Positions 44,801-57,682 of a DNA stretch of 64,000 nucleotides are shown one piece after another. The notes under the pieces are model-generated. The model worked only from the letters and a program-made list of their open reading frames with translations. It ran no database searches and was not told the DNA's origin. The stretch's first letter is position 1. The number at the start of each line of letters is the position of its first letter. Source of the DNA: Brachypodium distachyon. Lineage: Eukaryota > Streptophyta > Magnoliopsida > Poales > Poaceae. Location of the stretch: the NCBI RefSeq assembly GCF_000005505.3, contig NC_016131.3, positions 15,459,501 through 15,523,500 on the forward strand, written 5' to 3'. The translations under genes and the position numbers were made by a program.

Positions 44801-45683
44801 AGGACAGTGATACCAAGTCACTAGCACATGACAATAGGGAAGAAACAGTTCTCCTTCTTGGAAGGCGTATTAGAGGTCCTCTTCGACTTGACCAGAAACC
44901 ACTACTTTTAATAATTGCTCATCCGGCACGAAAATTTCGTGGCAAATATGTATTCAAATGCATCGAAGATCTGTATCTCTACCTTGCGGGAATAAGAGCG
45001 AGATAGTTGACAGCCGAAGGGAACAGCTGGACCAAGAGGTGCACCAGAAGCAATACGACAGCAAGGCCCTTGCACAGCTTTGTGTATCCTCTGAAGAAGC
45101 TTACACCCTGCATTTTTGCGAGACACTGAACCTATTATGACCAAAACGGCTGGAGATGTACATCAGTGACCAGGTGATCCCACATGTAATTCAGCTACTC
45201 GGAAACATCTAAGGGGCATACATTTCGTTAGGCGACTGACGAGAGCAAGCAAGGACACGTAAAATCAGACGTAGCTTAGAAAACAACAGGAAATCGGCCT
45301 TTCTCTGAACACCAATGCACACAGAACTAGTGAACGGATTAAGTGACCCAATTCTACAACGACAGCGAGATCCGCGCGCTGTAATCGCCCGAATGCGCCG
45401 GAGCAACCAAGCATTGCAAGCGGAGCGCATCATATGCTCGGCGAAACATCGCCCCGCGGAATTCCGCCCAACTGTCCCTGCAATGATGCGACAGGGAGGG
45501 AGGGGGGGGGGGGGGGGGGGGCACGAGGTTCTCCTAGGACGCGAACGATGCCACACGGCAACGAGGTGCTCCTAGGAAGCGAAGGATCCGCCGCACCAGA
45601 TCTAGAGAGAGGAGGCGAGGGAGAGAGGCGGCACGTACCGCGGCGGGGAGCGAGGGCGGAGGAGGGGTGGTGCTGCTCATCAT
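41826..45683 (-). CDS. TMEM115/rhomboid-like (DUF1751) Golgi membrane protein
   Basis: Eight exons: 45683-45639, 45107-44983, 44385-44325, 43539-43373, 43276-43165, 43077-42875, 42750-42616, 41925-41826; 948 nt, 315 aa, all GT-AG. Helices: KGLAVVLLLVHLLVQLF; IPFGWNLITAGYVEQTIPG; VLISIVGLLLFGKLLEPLWG (the family's EPLWG block); FVFIVNFSTSVCVFITAIAF; YTPLSGFYGVLSGLLVGIKQ; WIPSLTALISVFVSFFVK; LPVILFGIYMSWIYLRYFQ. The cytoplasmic tail carries GDPSEEFSFSSFFPEFLRP and ends SDKV. This is the TMEM115 layout, a rhomboid-fold relative without the Ser/His catalytic pair, which in animals acts in Golgi retrograde transport. Two ATGs open the frame; I use the first. Intron 7 holds a complete Tourist MITE. 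Confidence 0.93.
42003..42321. mobile_element. Tourist-like (PIF/Harbinger) MITE in an intron
   Basis: Perfect 17-bp inverted ends CAGCTCGTTTGGCACCC / GGGTGCCAAACGAGCTG, with TAA on both sides (42000-42002 and 42322-42324), the 3-bp duplication typical of PIF/Harbinger. 319 bp, AT-rich, with many GAATTC-like subrepeats and no coding potential. Lies in intron 7 of the TMEM115-like gene. Confidence 0.93.
45502..45521 (+). repeat. 20-base poly-G run
   Basis: Uninterrupted run of 20 G, preceded by GGGAGGGA, in intron 1 of the TMEM115-like gene. It could form a G-quadruplex; its exact length is also the type of thing sequencing gets wrong. Confidence 0.9.
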
Positions 45684-46080
45684 CGCGGCGGCCTGCGCCC
45701 GACGGGATCCGCCGATCCGGAGGCGCGCTGTCGCCTCAGTGGCTTCGCAGTGAAGTAATGAGGGGGCGGAGAGGGAGAGCAAGCAATGTTTGTTTGTTGG
45801 GTTTGGGATCGTTGGTTCCGTGGGAGGGTTTGATCAGATATCTGGCTTGGCCTCGCTAAACGGTCCGCGAGCTCTATTCACCCCGGTTGAACCGGCATGG
45901 TTTTTTAAGATATAAAATAATACATTTAATTATGATACTGCAAATAACAGCCCAAGTTGGCCCAGATTCGTGGAGCCCATTTCCTAACTCCAAGTTAAAG
46001 GCCCAAGTGTCCAGGCAAGTATTTAAGTTTTAATTCAAAGCCCAATATGACTCAACTGGGCCAGCCACGATACCATCCTA

Positions 46081-46276
46081 AGAGCATCTTCAATGTAAGG
46101 TGCCTAGGGAGGTGATTGCACAAAATAAAACCGGTTTTTTTAAGCACCGGTGCTTGTGTTCTATAGGACAGGTGCTTAATTAGGCACCTCTAGTATAAAA
46201 GTAAGCATTGGTGCTTGAGAATAAACCGGTTTAATTATGTAACACTACCTTAAGCACCTTGCATTGAATCTGCTCT
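46081..46276. mobile_element. MITE with imperfect inverted ends
   Basis: Ends AGAGCATCTTCAATGTAAGG and, on the other strand, AGAGCAGATTCAATGCAAGG; 196 bp; interior repeats of AAGCACC and ACCGGTTT. Target duplication is not clear, so the superfamily is open (PIF/Harbinger or hAT). Confidence 0.7.
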
Positions 46277-47832
46277 GACCCTACCCGCCGCTGATCGATC
46301 TCTTTCTCCATCTCGTTCCTCATCCCGAGCAACAGTTCCGGCCATCTCCTCCAACACCACATCTCTCTCTCTCTCTCTCTCTCTCTCTCGGCACCATATC
46401 TCTCCCGAGCTAGAAGGCCGATGGGGAGGACGGGGGCCGACGCCGGCAGGCCCGAGCAGAGCTAGTAACCTGGTACGCATGGTGTCCGCGTCGACGGTGA
46501 AGGAGAAGCCGGACGAGGCGGCCGTGTCGGGTGCGACGCGGAGCGGGAGGCTGTCGGAGACGACCACGCGGCGCGGACGGGGGCGGGGAGGCCGGCGAGG
46601 AAGGAGAGCAGCGGGGCGGGGCGGGTGGTGGTGACGCGCTGGGGCGGGATCGAGCTAGCGGCGGACGGTTAGGCGCGGGATTGGGCGGCGGCGGGGCGGC
46701 GCTGGTGGTGGAGACACGCGGGATTGAGCTCGACTGCTCGAGCGGCGAGACGAGGGAGACGGCCAAGAAGGGAACTTTTGGAACGGGAACTGAACCGGAC
46801 AGTTCGAGCCGAACCGCCTGGTTCACGGTTTTCACCAAACCGCCCAGTTCACCCGGTTTTGTCCGGTCCAGTGCGCTAAAAAGACCGTAGAGGTCTCCGG
46901 TTCCTATTTTTTCCGGTCGGACCGCCGGTCCAATCGGGTTTTCAAAACTAGGGCTCTATTGCTTTTCTTTTCCTGGCCTGTATGTATGACTCTGTCGAAC
47001 ACAGGAATTCTAGAGAAAATTCACATGGAAACCATTCATTTTTCGGTGGAAAATGGCAGAACCGGAGCAAGAAATTTATATGGTGATTTCGCACAAGCAC
47101 AATTAGTACGAAAATTGGTAAAATTCAGACATCATACATAAGTTTTAACTGTTCAGAACTTCAGTTCATTTCCACGTGGAATGATGAAAGAATAAGGTTG
47201 CCAGGAAAGGTTTAATTCTATGGGAACATAACAAAACAGCATAATTCACAAGAATTCTATTGTGACATCACACGCAAGGAAATCAGACACAAGACTGACT
47301 TGACTGACACTAGTTGGGCCAGCACCATACCGATTTCAAGCGTTCAAAACACACCATGACAAAAGGAAACGGGCAGACAGACTTAAGCGATAATATGCAT
47401 GAAAGAACCGATAGATCTCATTTGATTACATCATTCAACTGAATACAAGTCATACGGACGACTAGGAATCGACAAAGCTGATCTAGCACAAAGCAACTTC
47501 TGTGAACACATCCCGCGCCCTTATTTTTTGATCCAACCTTTGTACCAGCCAACCTTCGCCGCGCCACCTGCATGCACTTATGGCCACAGGCTGCAAAGCT
47601 AATAACGCTTCGCAGCAATTCAATCGTACACTAGTCAGTAGGATATATATCAGCAACACAACGCGCTCCAGAGTAGGACAAGAGATGAAGATGGGAGTCA
47701 CAACAACACGAACACTGACACTCACACACACTACAGCATGCTGCACGCATGATATGGCACCACAAAAGTGCCGTTTATAGGAACACTTTACACCGAAGGA
47801 CACATGAAAATCCTGCTAGGCTGATCCAGGGA
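46277..47832. other. Spacer with a GC-rich block, no supportable gene
   Basis: A (CT)n run at about 46363-46389 is followed by a GC-rich block (46430-46760) with proline- or arginine-rich frames on both strands, then a GGTTCACCGGTTT-rich stretch to 46930 that looks like transposon end sequence. The remainder to 47832 is AT-richer and contains the 3' UTR of the MATH-BTB gene. Confidence 0.45.
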
Positions 47833-50800
47833 TTAAGTTCTTGGTTTCACGCGTCTTCCATTGGCATCGCCACCATCCAGGACTTCGTTTGAATATAAGC
47901 AGGGGCTCACGATGTGCTCTCCTACCTTGGCTACATATTCAATGAGCTCAGTAAGAAGGGATGGGCAGCTTTGCTGCAAATAATCAAATCCATCGGTTTG
48001 CATGACGGCTGCACAAGAAAGGACGCAGTTAGCAGATGTTGACAAATTAGTGTTAAATATTATTATTATGCATCATGCAGGTGATGTGGACTAGTAAAAC
48101 ATTACACATCACGGGCAAAGAGTTCATGGCCTGACAAGTTATTATTTCTAGATTTAAAGTAGTATTATATCGGACCATCTGTTTGCATAGTTTCGATGGA
48201 AAATTACATGCATAACTACTGTGCAGTTGAGTAAGAAGCGTTTCTTAGGCGGGAACAACCACAAAGCCCTAACTTATACCAATTAACCAAGGAACAAATT
48301 TAGGTTGGTTGTGAGTTGTGACAAACGCATAAACAGACTATTAATGCAACTTCTGTGATCCTGAACACTATGATAAAGTTTACCAGATGTTCGTAGTCAA
48401 CACCCCAGTCCTCAGGGACACTTTCAAATCAAAGTGAAGTAAAATTTCGGTATTGCCCATTCACTAAGTATGTCTGAGCGGTAACAGAATGTCATAGGAC
48501 CTCGATGAACTGTAGGCACCCATTACAATGTTCCAGTGTAAAAGAATATCCTAGAACAGGTCTGCTCATAAGCTAAATAGTTTCTATAACCCAAGAGAAG
48601 ACCATACTGGATGCCGCCAGTTTCTAGAGCAATCAACATACTCAGTTCAAAGTTCAGAAGTACTAGCTAAATACCTGTGGGTTTCTACAGATATGTAATT
48701 ATTACTATAGGTATTGTACCTCATGCCATGTGTTTGAAAGCTTTGCAGATCTTTCGAGACAGTTCCAGATGTAAAACATATATATACACAAGGGAAGGGA
48801 TGGAGGACTGGATGGAATGCCATCACGGTCTGAAAATGAAATCTTTACAACAGTGAAGATACTACTTACCTTTCAAATTCTCAGGCAAAGCCACAAATTT
48901 CAAGCAAACCGTTTTTAGCTGATAACAGTGGTGCTGTTCAGCCAGCGCCAAGGTGTTAGCGACTGTGTTTATTGCAACAACTTCACATAGCTTGAGTTCA
49001 GAGAGCAATTTTAGTCTCTCCAAGGCATAACGGTCCGCAGCTGCAAGTAAATGCTGGGCCATTAAAGTCGACACCCAAGTTGTATTGAGACCGGTAAGCT
49101 CTTCTATGTCAGGCAACTCATCCCAGTACATAAAATGGAGTAAAGCCTGCAAAATATAATATAATGTGTGCCATGTGAGCTATGTCAAAATGCATGAAAA
49201 ATGGGAAAACCATATTTTCTGCAGAGCTAGAAGAATGAAAATGTAAGTAAGAACATGGTGGACCAGGTTAAAACTAGATGATCCATAACTACAGTGGCTA
49301 CAGTACAGTCATTAGGTGAAAAGGCATGGTTACTACCAGCAAAGGAGCACTGTAGCATGCCTTATTTGGTTCATCAAAGGCAGCACAATTAACTTGCTTA
49401 AATTCTGGCAACAACGTGGCGGCAGAGTTATGCTGAACGCAATCACTCCCAGATGTTTAAATATTCTATTTTATTGATAGCAATATGCACCAGGGCAGCT
49501 AATTGAACTTATTTTTAGAGGCTTTTTATGGTACAATTTACGAGTGCTACCGAGGAGTAGCAATGGACATTGGTATTATGGAAATTTACTTGCCTGTTAT
49601 AATTTTTATTAATTTAATATTTTGTACAAGTAACTGGAACAAGCAGCCCAGGTCGGCAGGTCCACCAGCCCGATCCTTGCTGCATTCTCTCTTCTCTTCT
49701 CCAGCGAGGCGGTGATCAATAGCGCTATGTGGATCCGGCCGGTGTTGCGAGGCGCTCGGAGGGTGGAGGCGATGGCGGCTGGCCGGCGGCTGGCCGGCGG
49801 CAGCAAACCCTAGTTTTGGCATGCTGATTCAGTCTTGCGTCAGGAGAGATCTTGGCAGAAAAAAAATCTTTCGTGTTCATTCCCTGGCTCCGTGGGATTT
49901 TTTTGCCTCCGAATCTCCGATGCCCATTCTGCCCTTCAATAGAGCAAATACTACTCCTCTATCATGCTAGTATGTGTCGATCTAGAACGATGAATCACCA
50001 TCAATGGACGGCTCACGTCCTTACCGTAAAAAGCCTCTATTTTTAACCATGTTTCACTAAAAAAGGTAATTTCCTTGCTTCCACTTTAGTGATGTGATAG
50101 CGAGGAGAAAGCCTCGAGACATTATGGCAATAACAGACACCACGGCAGTAACGAACTAGAAGGGAATAGAAGCATACAAGAATAATAAGATGAAACAAAA
50201 TTAACAGGGAAAGATGTAAACCTTGAAGACTTGAGCCTCCATGTCTTCAATCTTTATGCACTTCATGTTTTTATCCTTCATCGGACCAAAAAGCTGTGCC
50301 CTAAAAACTGGTGATCGGGCCGCAAGAACCACCTTATGAGCAGGAAACATCTCCCCATCAACTTCAAATGTAATGTCGGTCCTCTTTCCACTTGTCAGCA
50401 GATGTCCAATATGCTGAGACATGTTTGACTGTGGCACTGGTATCCTGTATATCTTTGGTCCTTCAGTATGTGATTGAACAACACCAACAGTGCAGTTTAC
50501 TAAAAGGCAATCATCTTTAAGATAATCTGATGTTTCCAAGCCAGATCGTTTGAAGAACCGTTTGTAGCCCCTGCATGATGCGCCGAAGATAAGTTACTTG
50601 CAAGGTTACAATAATCACTATGAAATCAGGGATCGGTGCATGCAGTAATATGGAACAACTAAACCAAGAAGCTAACAGAACAAGACAACCGACAAATAAA
50701 TGCAAAGTGTTTGCATGGACTAATTGCTTTACACTGTTTTGTACCAACTTAAATAACATCCAAAAATACAAACACACTTGAACGCCAAATATAAGGAAAA

Positions 50801-52310
50801 AATGTGCAAACAATTTCTAACTTACAAGAAACACACAATCAACTATACATGACAAGGAAACTACAATCTCAACCAACAAGAATACAACTTCATCCTAGGC
50901 GGTCACAATTTATAACCTACAATCCAAATTCATGTGTTGTTCTATGAAAAAGCAATTGCTCGACTTGTTGGGTAGTCTAATTTATTTTATTAGTAGCAAG
51001 CACAGGTATTTAGTTAGTGATTCTGATCTTTACAAACAAATTTTGTGCTGGTAACACTCCTCGCTTACTGCGTGATCATCCAATCATCAGATAATATACC
51101 CAAACCGATATCAGAGAAGTTTAGACCAACAATATGCCTAGAACAGAACCTCACACCACCCTCTACTGACTTACTGACCTACACAAACTACACTACTATC
51201 AACCTAAAAATGTCCTAGTGTAGAACCACAGAAACAAATTAATCATACAAACCACTTGACTATATCCTGAAAACAGAACACGATAGCAATTGGCAGCAAT
51301 AGACTCAACAAAGACATCCTCTGAAACAGAAGACAACATAAGAACACTAATTCCAAAGCATGAACAAGCATGCAAAGTACCTAACTAACTAAGTCATGCG
51401 AAGTAAGCACTATCAACTGAATCCAGTAGGACTTTTCTGCAGAAACGAACCATGCAATGTTATCCAAACAAACAGAAACATACTACTCAATACTCATTAT
51501 GCAGTGGAACGTAGCATTTTGCCCAGTCCCGGACATCAGGGAACAACCTAATTCTGACTATTAAAACCTAAAAAAGCTCCAATATGCATATTGTGTTCAG
51601 AGTGTTTTGGCCAATTGACACATATAAATCTCTCAAAGTTCGCATAGACCTAATTGCCACCACCAAACCTAAGTAATGTAACATTTTCATAGATTCCTAC
51701 TCTAGAATAATGTCAAATACCATTAACCAATCGGACCCAAGTGTTGTATACTTGTATCACAAAGCGAAGGGGGTACTCACCACATGCTGCCCCTGTACTT
51801 GAGGGTGTAGGGACCGCCCTCGAGGGAGCGGCCAAAGTGGGTGTGCACCTTGTCCTGGCCCTTGCCGCTCTGGTCGACGAGGGTGAGCTCGAAGAGCGCG
51901 CGCACGTCGGTGCCCTCGCTGGCGAGCGCGATGAAGAGCGAGACGTAGGCGGCGCCGTCCTCGGCGCTCTTCCCGTCGGGGTAGAAGTAGATGGCCCACT
52001 CGAAGCCGCCGACGGTGAAGGACTCGGAGGCGATGTACTTGCCGACCCCGATCCCCTTGGCCAGCGAGTAGCCCGCGATCTTGAAGTGGTGTGACCCGTT
52101 GACGGTCTTCGTGACCGAGGTCGACGCCGTCTCCGCGGGGGGAGCCGCCGCCGCCGGGGAGGAGGAGGAGGGGGAAGGGTAGGAGGGGGCGGGGGGAGGG
52201 GGAGCGATCGGCGGGAAGAGCCGTCCCGCGGCGGGTAGTCCGTTCGCAGGGGCGAGCGCGGGGGCGGCGGAGGTGGAGGGCCCGCCGCGGCTGGCACGGC
52301 CGGCGCCCAT
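47833..52310 (-). CDS. BPM: MATH-BTB protein (BPM type), CUL3 ubiquitin-ligase adaptor
   Basis: Four exons: 52310-51781, 50570-50222, 49146-48870, 48008-47833; 1332 nt, 443 aa, all GT-AG. Residues 1-65 are Pro/Ser/Ala-rich and disordered. MATH domain about 70-205: [53 protein letters not shown] domain about 240-350: [64 protein letters not shown]-like tail closes with [23 protein letters not shown] proteins use MATH to hold substrates (HD-ZIP, ERF and PP2C proteins in Arabidopsis) and BTB to bind CUL3A/B; the substrate here is unknown. Length and intron positions fit the family. The GC-rich first exon with an 80-codon upstream tail is typical of grass genes. Intron 2 contains a DNA transposon. 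Confidence 0.95.
49516..50045. mobile_element. Non-autonomous DNA transposon in BPM intron 2
   Basis: TAGAGGCTTTTTATGGTA at the left end is matched in inverted orientation by TACCGTAAAAAGCCTCTA at the right end. The interior holds a GC-rich block (about 49640-49815) unlike the AT-rich intron around it. No transposase. Target duplication was not resolved. Confidence 0.6.
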
Positions 52311-53990
52311 CGGCAGCGAAATCTCGGCGGGCGCGCGGGGAGGCTTGGCGGATCCGGCGCGGATCGGGGCGATCGTGGCGGATCCCGCGGCGGCGGCGGC
52401 GGATTCGGCGGTGGATTTGGGGGGAGGAATGGCGGTGTTCGTCGGGGGAAGGAGGTGGTGTTTGGTTTTGGCTTCTGTTCGGTCTTCTTCCTCTTCTGCT
52501 CGTCTGGACGTTCGGGTTGGGGTTGGGTTGGGTTGGGTTGGGTGGGTAATAATAAATCAGGTGGGGGAGAGAGAGAAAGAGAGCCGGGTCAGAGTCTGAC
52601 AGCCGCGCAGGTGTATGTGGGCCTTGCTTGCCGACTCATCTCGGCTCGGCTCGGGTGGCTGGCTGGCTCGGGTGGTGGTCCTGAGCCGAGCCTGATTGAG
52701 GTCGACTTTTTCGGATGGGTCGTCAGGCTAGACCAGTAACATAGTGTCATTTATTAGGTTGTAAATTTATCTTGTCTTAATTTGTGTGATGTTATGATAA
52801 CATATCTAGTTATTACCTTTTTCTCTTTCTTTATTTAATGGTGTAGACTCATTTTGTCTTGATTTGTGTGATGTTATGATAACATATCTAATTATTATCT
52901 TTCCCTCTTTTTTTATTTAATACCATGCCATGCCATCAAAATGCCTAGTTAGCATCTTATGTTACTACCTAAGTTACTCTCACTATGACTAACCTCAGGG
53001 CGTCAGATTGTGCTGTTCCGAGTGCCAATACGCCATGGTGGAAAGTAAAGTATGACCGTTGCGGTAAAGTTCTGCTTTCTGGTCATGTACGGCGTAGCAG
53101 AGCTTCTGGCGTTTGAGAAAGCAAATCCCAGGTTCAAATTGAGTGTTGCACGTGGTCAATGGCGATGGATTCAGTTCGACAAGAAAGGTTAGTAGTTCAG
53201 GTATCGTCAACAACTCACCATTCTATCAGGTATGTACATGGTCACCGATCCACGTACCACATGTCAAAACCAAATATAGGAGGTGTTTCCAAAAGAGATT
53301 TGACATCAGCTTTGCTAAAGTTTGAGGAACAGCCTTTCCGAATGTTCCAAAATGGCGACATCTCTTGGTTGCATGTGTTATTATTTTCTCTATACGGTAT
53401 AATGAGAACCCGGATTAGCACAAAGATCAACAAATCTCTCTTACAAGTCTAGCAAATTACAACCATTTTAAGATGCAACAGAGCGTCGGCAAAAAACAAC
53501 GAAGTGCAGAGAATTGCGCCCGCGCCGCCTGGAATCCATCTCGCGGCTCTAGACCAAAGTCGCATCAATGTTGTCTACGTTTTTTCCGAAAAGGTTAGAA
53601 ACCCTCGGTGCCTACGTTTTCTTGGGATTCAATCAAAATGCGAACCTTTTGATGCAAAGTGTGCCTGTCATCGTCACATGGTCATAGAGGTGAAACCAGA
53701 TCGGATTCGGTCGGATAGTACTCGTACCATGTCATATTTTGTATCTTTTATCAGATTGAAACGGTACGAATGTGGAAAGGGATATGATACGGTAGTCGGT
53801 AAGGCAACGGTGCGGTGTGGAATGAAAACAAATAACGATTATGAATAATGCACGCGTAGAAGTAATCAGGACATACAAGCTGGCTATTGTGCGTGGCACC
53901 TCCAGCAACTCATCTTCAAGTCATGTAAAACCTCTCTTATCAGGTTATCATAAATCTTAATCCACGGGCGCAAGGAGCCAGAGGTGTGAG
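52311..53990. other. Promoter of the BPM gene and gene-free spacer
   Basis: GC-rich to about 52730 (5' UTR/promoter). From 52735 to 52995 an AT-rich MITE-like piece ends in TTACTCTCACTATGACTAACC. The rest has no recognisable gene. Confidence 0.5.
52766..52925. repeat. 82-bp tandem repeat, two copies
   Basis: GTCTTAATTTGTGTGATG at 52774 recurs as GTCTTGATTTGTGTGATG at 52856, each followed by TTATGATAACATATCTA and a CT-rich tail into TTTATTTAAT. Confidence 0.8.
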
Positions 53991-55179
53991 CCATGCAAGC
54001 GTGTGAAAGGGCATTTCGATCCCTAATGAGTTTTGGTGTTAATGACAATTTAATATGTGGACTAACCGTATGCTAAGTGTTTTCAGAAATTATATAGAAT
54101 CAAGCAAAGTGGTTCGTTGCCCTCAAAGGAAAGAAGCGTAGAAGGATTTACGGCTTTTTATTTATATTGAGTCGTAGGAAAATCCGTACTATAAAGAGGG
54201 AGTCCATCTGGGAAGGCTTGGGTGAATCAATTTCACGTACACACAACCACCAAATTGCACCCACCAGATAGCCTCAATCCCACCGGTAAAGATTAGCTAA
54301 AACCTATTTTTGAACCAAAGGGTTCCGCCTCTTTTTCCTATCCAGGGCGGCAGTACTGGTCATCCCAGGCCGGTAGTACCGGTCGCGGTAGTACCGCCCC
54401 GGTACCGCACCAGTGCTATGAGGTAGCAAAACGCTACTGACATATAGCGGCACTGGCACGGTACCGGCGCTGCACTACTGCTCGCGGTCGTACCGCCCTG
54501 TGCAGAAATTGCACATAACGGGCAAAAATCGGGGATCCTATAAAAGAGAGTCTTCGTCCCCAACGGTTTGTGACTCCATTCCTGCAAGCGTTCTTCACCT
54601 ACAAAGCTTCAAATTTCGAGATCTCTCTCCCTAGTGCTTCCCCTAGCTAATACTTTGAGGAAAGGTTGAGAAGAGCTCGATCTAGGGTTTCACCAAATCA
54701 AAAGTTGATTCCCCTCGTTTTCCTTGGTGGATTTTGTTACTCTTGGGATTTTGGGATTCCTAGCCGGAAGGTGTCTCTTCAAGCATTCCAATCTTGTGAG
54801 GAGGTGTCTGAGGATTTGGGAAGGAGCCTCCAATTTAGTTGTGGATTCATGCCTTTCTCCTTGTTTGTAAAGGTTCGGCATTCGCCTTCAAGGAAGCTAT
54901 TAGTGGAACTCACTTTGCCTTTGTGGTGTTGTGAGAGCTCATCCCACCTTTGTAGTGTGGTGAGTTGGAGAATAGAGTGGGCCTTCGTGGCGTCTCTCCC
55001 TTTGTGGTAGAGCACTCCTCCAAACGGAGACGTACACCGATCCCAATAGGTGGAACTCCGGTGAAATCTTCGTCTTCCCGTGTGGTATCATACTTGCCCC
55101 TTTACTTACTTGCTTTACTTCATTGCCTATAGTTTGCTTCGGGTAGTGCTTCGGCTATTGCCCTTCATACTAGGGTTGC

Positions 55180-57169
55180 ATTTACTTTAGAGATGCTTGG
55201 AAGATTATTGGTGACCACTTTGACAACAATGAGAGTGTTAGGAAGTCAAAGTTCGAAGTGGTCATCAACTAATGCAAAAATTTCTTCATGAAGGATGGAG
55301 AGGTTCTGGATGAGCTATATAGGAGAGTCATCACTCTTGAAGCCAAGATGAAGGACCATGGGAGTCGTGACATCAATGATGAATGACTCAAATGTCTCTT
55401 CATAGAAGCCATCTCCCCACACCGAGAGGTTCATGCCGCAATGATTAGGCAAAGAACGGATTACTATAGCTTGACTCCAAGTCAAGTGATGGGAGAGTTT
55501 GTAGCTATGGATATTCTCAATAAGACCTCCGAGGACAACCTCATTCGAGCCAAGTTTCTCTCACAAAGCTCAAGCCTTGCATTGAAGGGCAACGTGATTC
55601 TCACCTCAACTCCATGTGAAGCACCCCTGCAAGAAGAAGTTGAAGTCACGGAAGAAAATTGCAACTATGAGTTCAATGATCACATGGTTCTTGCGGCTCA
55701 AACTTTTTGGAAGAACAAGAAGTTTGTCAAGTCAAACTCCTTCAACTCTAACAACTACTACAACAAGGGAGCTTCAAGCTCCAAGCCCAAAGGTCAAAAA
55801 TCTCGTAAATGTTATAATTGTGGTAATAATGACCATTTCGTTGCAGATTGTATCTATGAGAGGAGGGAGGAGAATTGTGGTCGTCTCATCCTTAAAGGGA
55901 GACCAAGCCCTCCTTCAACAAGAAACCAACAAAGAAGAGGCAACCAAGAATGCTTCTTGTTTAAGAAGAATATATTTCGGGTGACGAAGAAGAAGAAGAC
56001 GAAGAAGAAGAAGAAGAAGAAGAAGAAGAAGAAGAAGAAGAAGAAGAAGATGATGATGATGATGATGATGATGAGTCCACGGAGAGGGCGAACATTGCCA
56101 TTGCTCCTTCACTTCCATCTCTCTTCGACTCTCCCAATGAGAACAAGAACCGCTCACCCAAGTGCCTTATGGCCAAGACTTCTTCGGTAATCCCTCCTCC
56201 CACCAAACATGTCATTCCTAAGAGTTTATCTCTATTTGATTGTGTGGAGGAGAGTTGTGTTGTTAAGCATAGCATGAATGCGTTCGAGATCTTCATGGCA
56301 AGGTTGGAAGGTGAGACCAAAAAGAGGTTTGAGGACCTCTTAGAAAAACTAGGTGAAACTCAAGCTACTATTGAAGAACATGACGAGCTCATGGATGAAA
56401 AGGTAAGACTTGAGTGCATTGCGGCTCATGAGATTGCGGAGCTTAATGAAGCTCTTGAGGAAGAACAAGCAAATAGGGAAGCAATTGAGGAGTCACTTAC
56501 TAAAGAACTTGCCAAAGTTAAAGATTTCTATGATAATACTATTTCCCTTGCTAATGAGTACTTGGGTAGGATATGTGAAGTTGAGAATGGTCATAGGAAC
56601 CTCCTTGAGGACTTTGACAAACTTGGAAAGGATCACAAGTCCTTGACAAGTGAGTACAAATCTCTCAAAGAATCTTGTGATCATCTTCTATATTCTCTTG
56701 TTAAGGAATTAATTTGTAATGATAAAGATGCTTAAACTAACCATTGTTGTAAGCATACATCTATGATTGAGGAGAATGCTAGGTTGAAAGGTCAACTCGA
56801 GAAGGGCCTAGCCACTTGCTTTCAAGGCGAGAAGAACCTTCATGATCTTTTGAATGATCATAAAAAATCTTTTGGATTGGAGAGAATTGGGTACAACCCC
56901 AATGAGAAGAGCAACAACAAAAAGAAGGCCAAGGCACCTCCCCACACTAATACTTATTTTGTGAAGAAAGGGGAGGCGGCCAAGAAGAAGCCAAACAACA
57001 TGAAAGGTGGCAAAACCACCTATGATAATAGTGCCGGGGATTTCAATCTCTCATATGTTCTTTGTCGTACTAATGATGGGCATGTTTATCCCAAATGTGT
57101 TGGTTCTCTTTATGAATATGTTCATTGGTCTATTTGGGTTCCTAAGACCCTTGTTGCTAACGCTAAATG
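55180..57169 (+). pseudogene. Retrotransposon gag with zinc knuckle and coiled coil, broken
   Basis: The first part reads HFDNNESVRKSKFEVVIN, then stops at 55270 (TAA) and 55384 (TGA), and continues REVHAAMIRQRTDYYSLTPS to a CCHC knuckle, CYNCGNNDHFVADC (55816-55857). A frame change follows near 55890 and a TAA in LLV*EEYISGDEEE. After a Glu/Asp run comes a long coiled-coil segment (56169-56733, ETKKRFEDLLEKLGETQATI and onward), one stop, then the tail ending VHWSIWVPKTLVANAK. This is the domain order of gag in non-autonomous grass elements. Four breaks make it inactive. Confidence 0.75.
55984..56072 (+). repeat. (GAA)n-(GAT)n microsatellite in gag
   Basis: Runs of GAA/AAG (to about 56047) and then GAT (to about 56072). 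In the gag frame it encodes a Glu run followed by an Asp run. Confidence 0.95.
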
Positions 57170-57682
57170 ACCCATTCAAAGATGGGTACTTAAAACCAAA
57201 GCTTAAATGTAACATCCCAATTTTTCAAAACTCTTCATATTTATTGCATATCATAAGCATCATGTCACCCTTGCATTTGATCACTTTGAAAACCCAAGAT
57301 TTTGTCCGGAAAACCCTTTTGCAAAAAACGTCTTTATTTGATTTTGGTCGTTGATCTTGCTTTTGAGTATTTGCATTTTAACCCATGAGGGTATTGTGGT
57401 AAAAAGGGATTTAATGCATATATAGAGCTATCCCATAAATTGACTTTTGAAATTATTTTGAAAGATAATTTGTTTTGATAGCCTAAGGGCCCTAAAAGCC
57501 ATTTTATAGGCAAATGTATTTTTAAATATTTTATTTTGAGGAAATTCTTGTTCCAAAAGTTAGATCATATGAAAATATGATTTTACAAATTTTGTTGCAT
57601 TTTATTTGGAGTGATTTGGAGCTTCGAATCAATTTTGAGGTTCAAAAACAGAAAATAGATAAAAGCGATCGATCGCACATGC

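Larger units (their letters stand above)
54002..57180 (+). mobile_element. Gag-only LTR retrotransposon remnant (Copia-like)
   Basis: The left part starts TGTGAAAGGGCATTTCGATC, a common Triticeae LTR beginning, and runs about 1.08 kb to TGGTATCA at 55083-55090, a primer-binding site matching initiator tRNA-Met. A gag region follows (55180-57169). No protease, integrase or reverse transcriptase follows and no second LTR is seen before the BLE2-like gene at 57683, so the copy is truncated or of a non-autonomous type. A palindromic GGTAGTACCGGT cluster lies in the LTR near 54370-54500. Confidence 0.65.

Noticed and set aside
46250..46838. Minus-strand frames of 105 and 142 codons in a GC-rich block
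   Set aside because: Proline/arginine-rich with no domain; both strands are equally open, as expected from GC-rich DNA. A gene fragment is possible but not supportable.
51713..52297. 194-codon minus-strand Pro/Arg/Ser-rich frame
   Set aside because: Alternate frame of the MATH-BTB first exon; the frame starting at 52310 carries the MATH domain and splices correctly.
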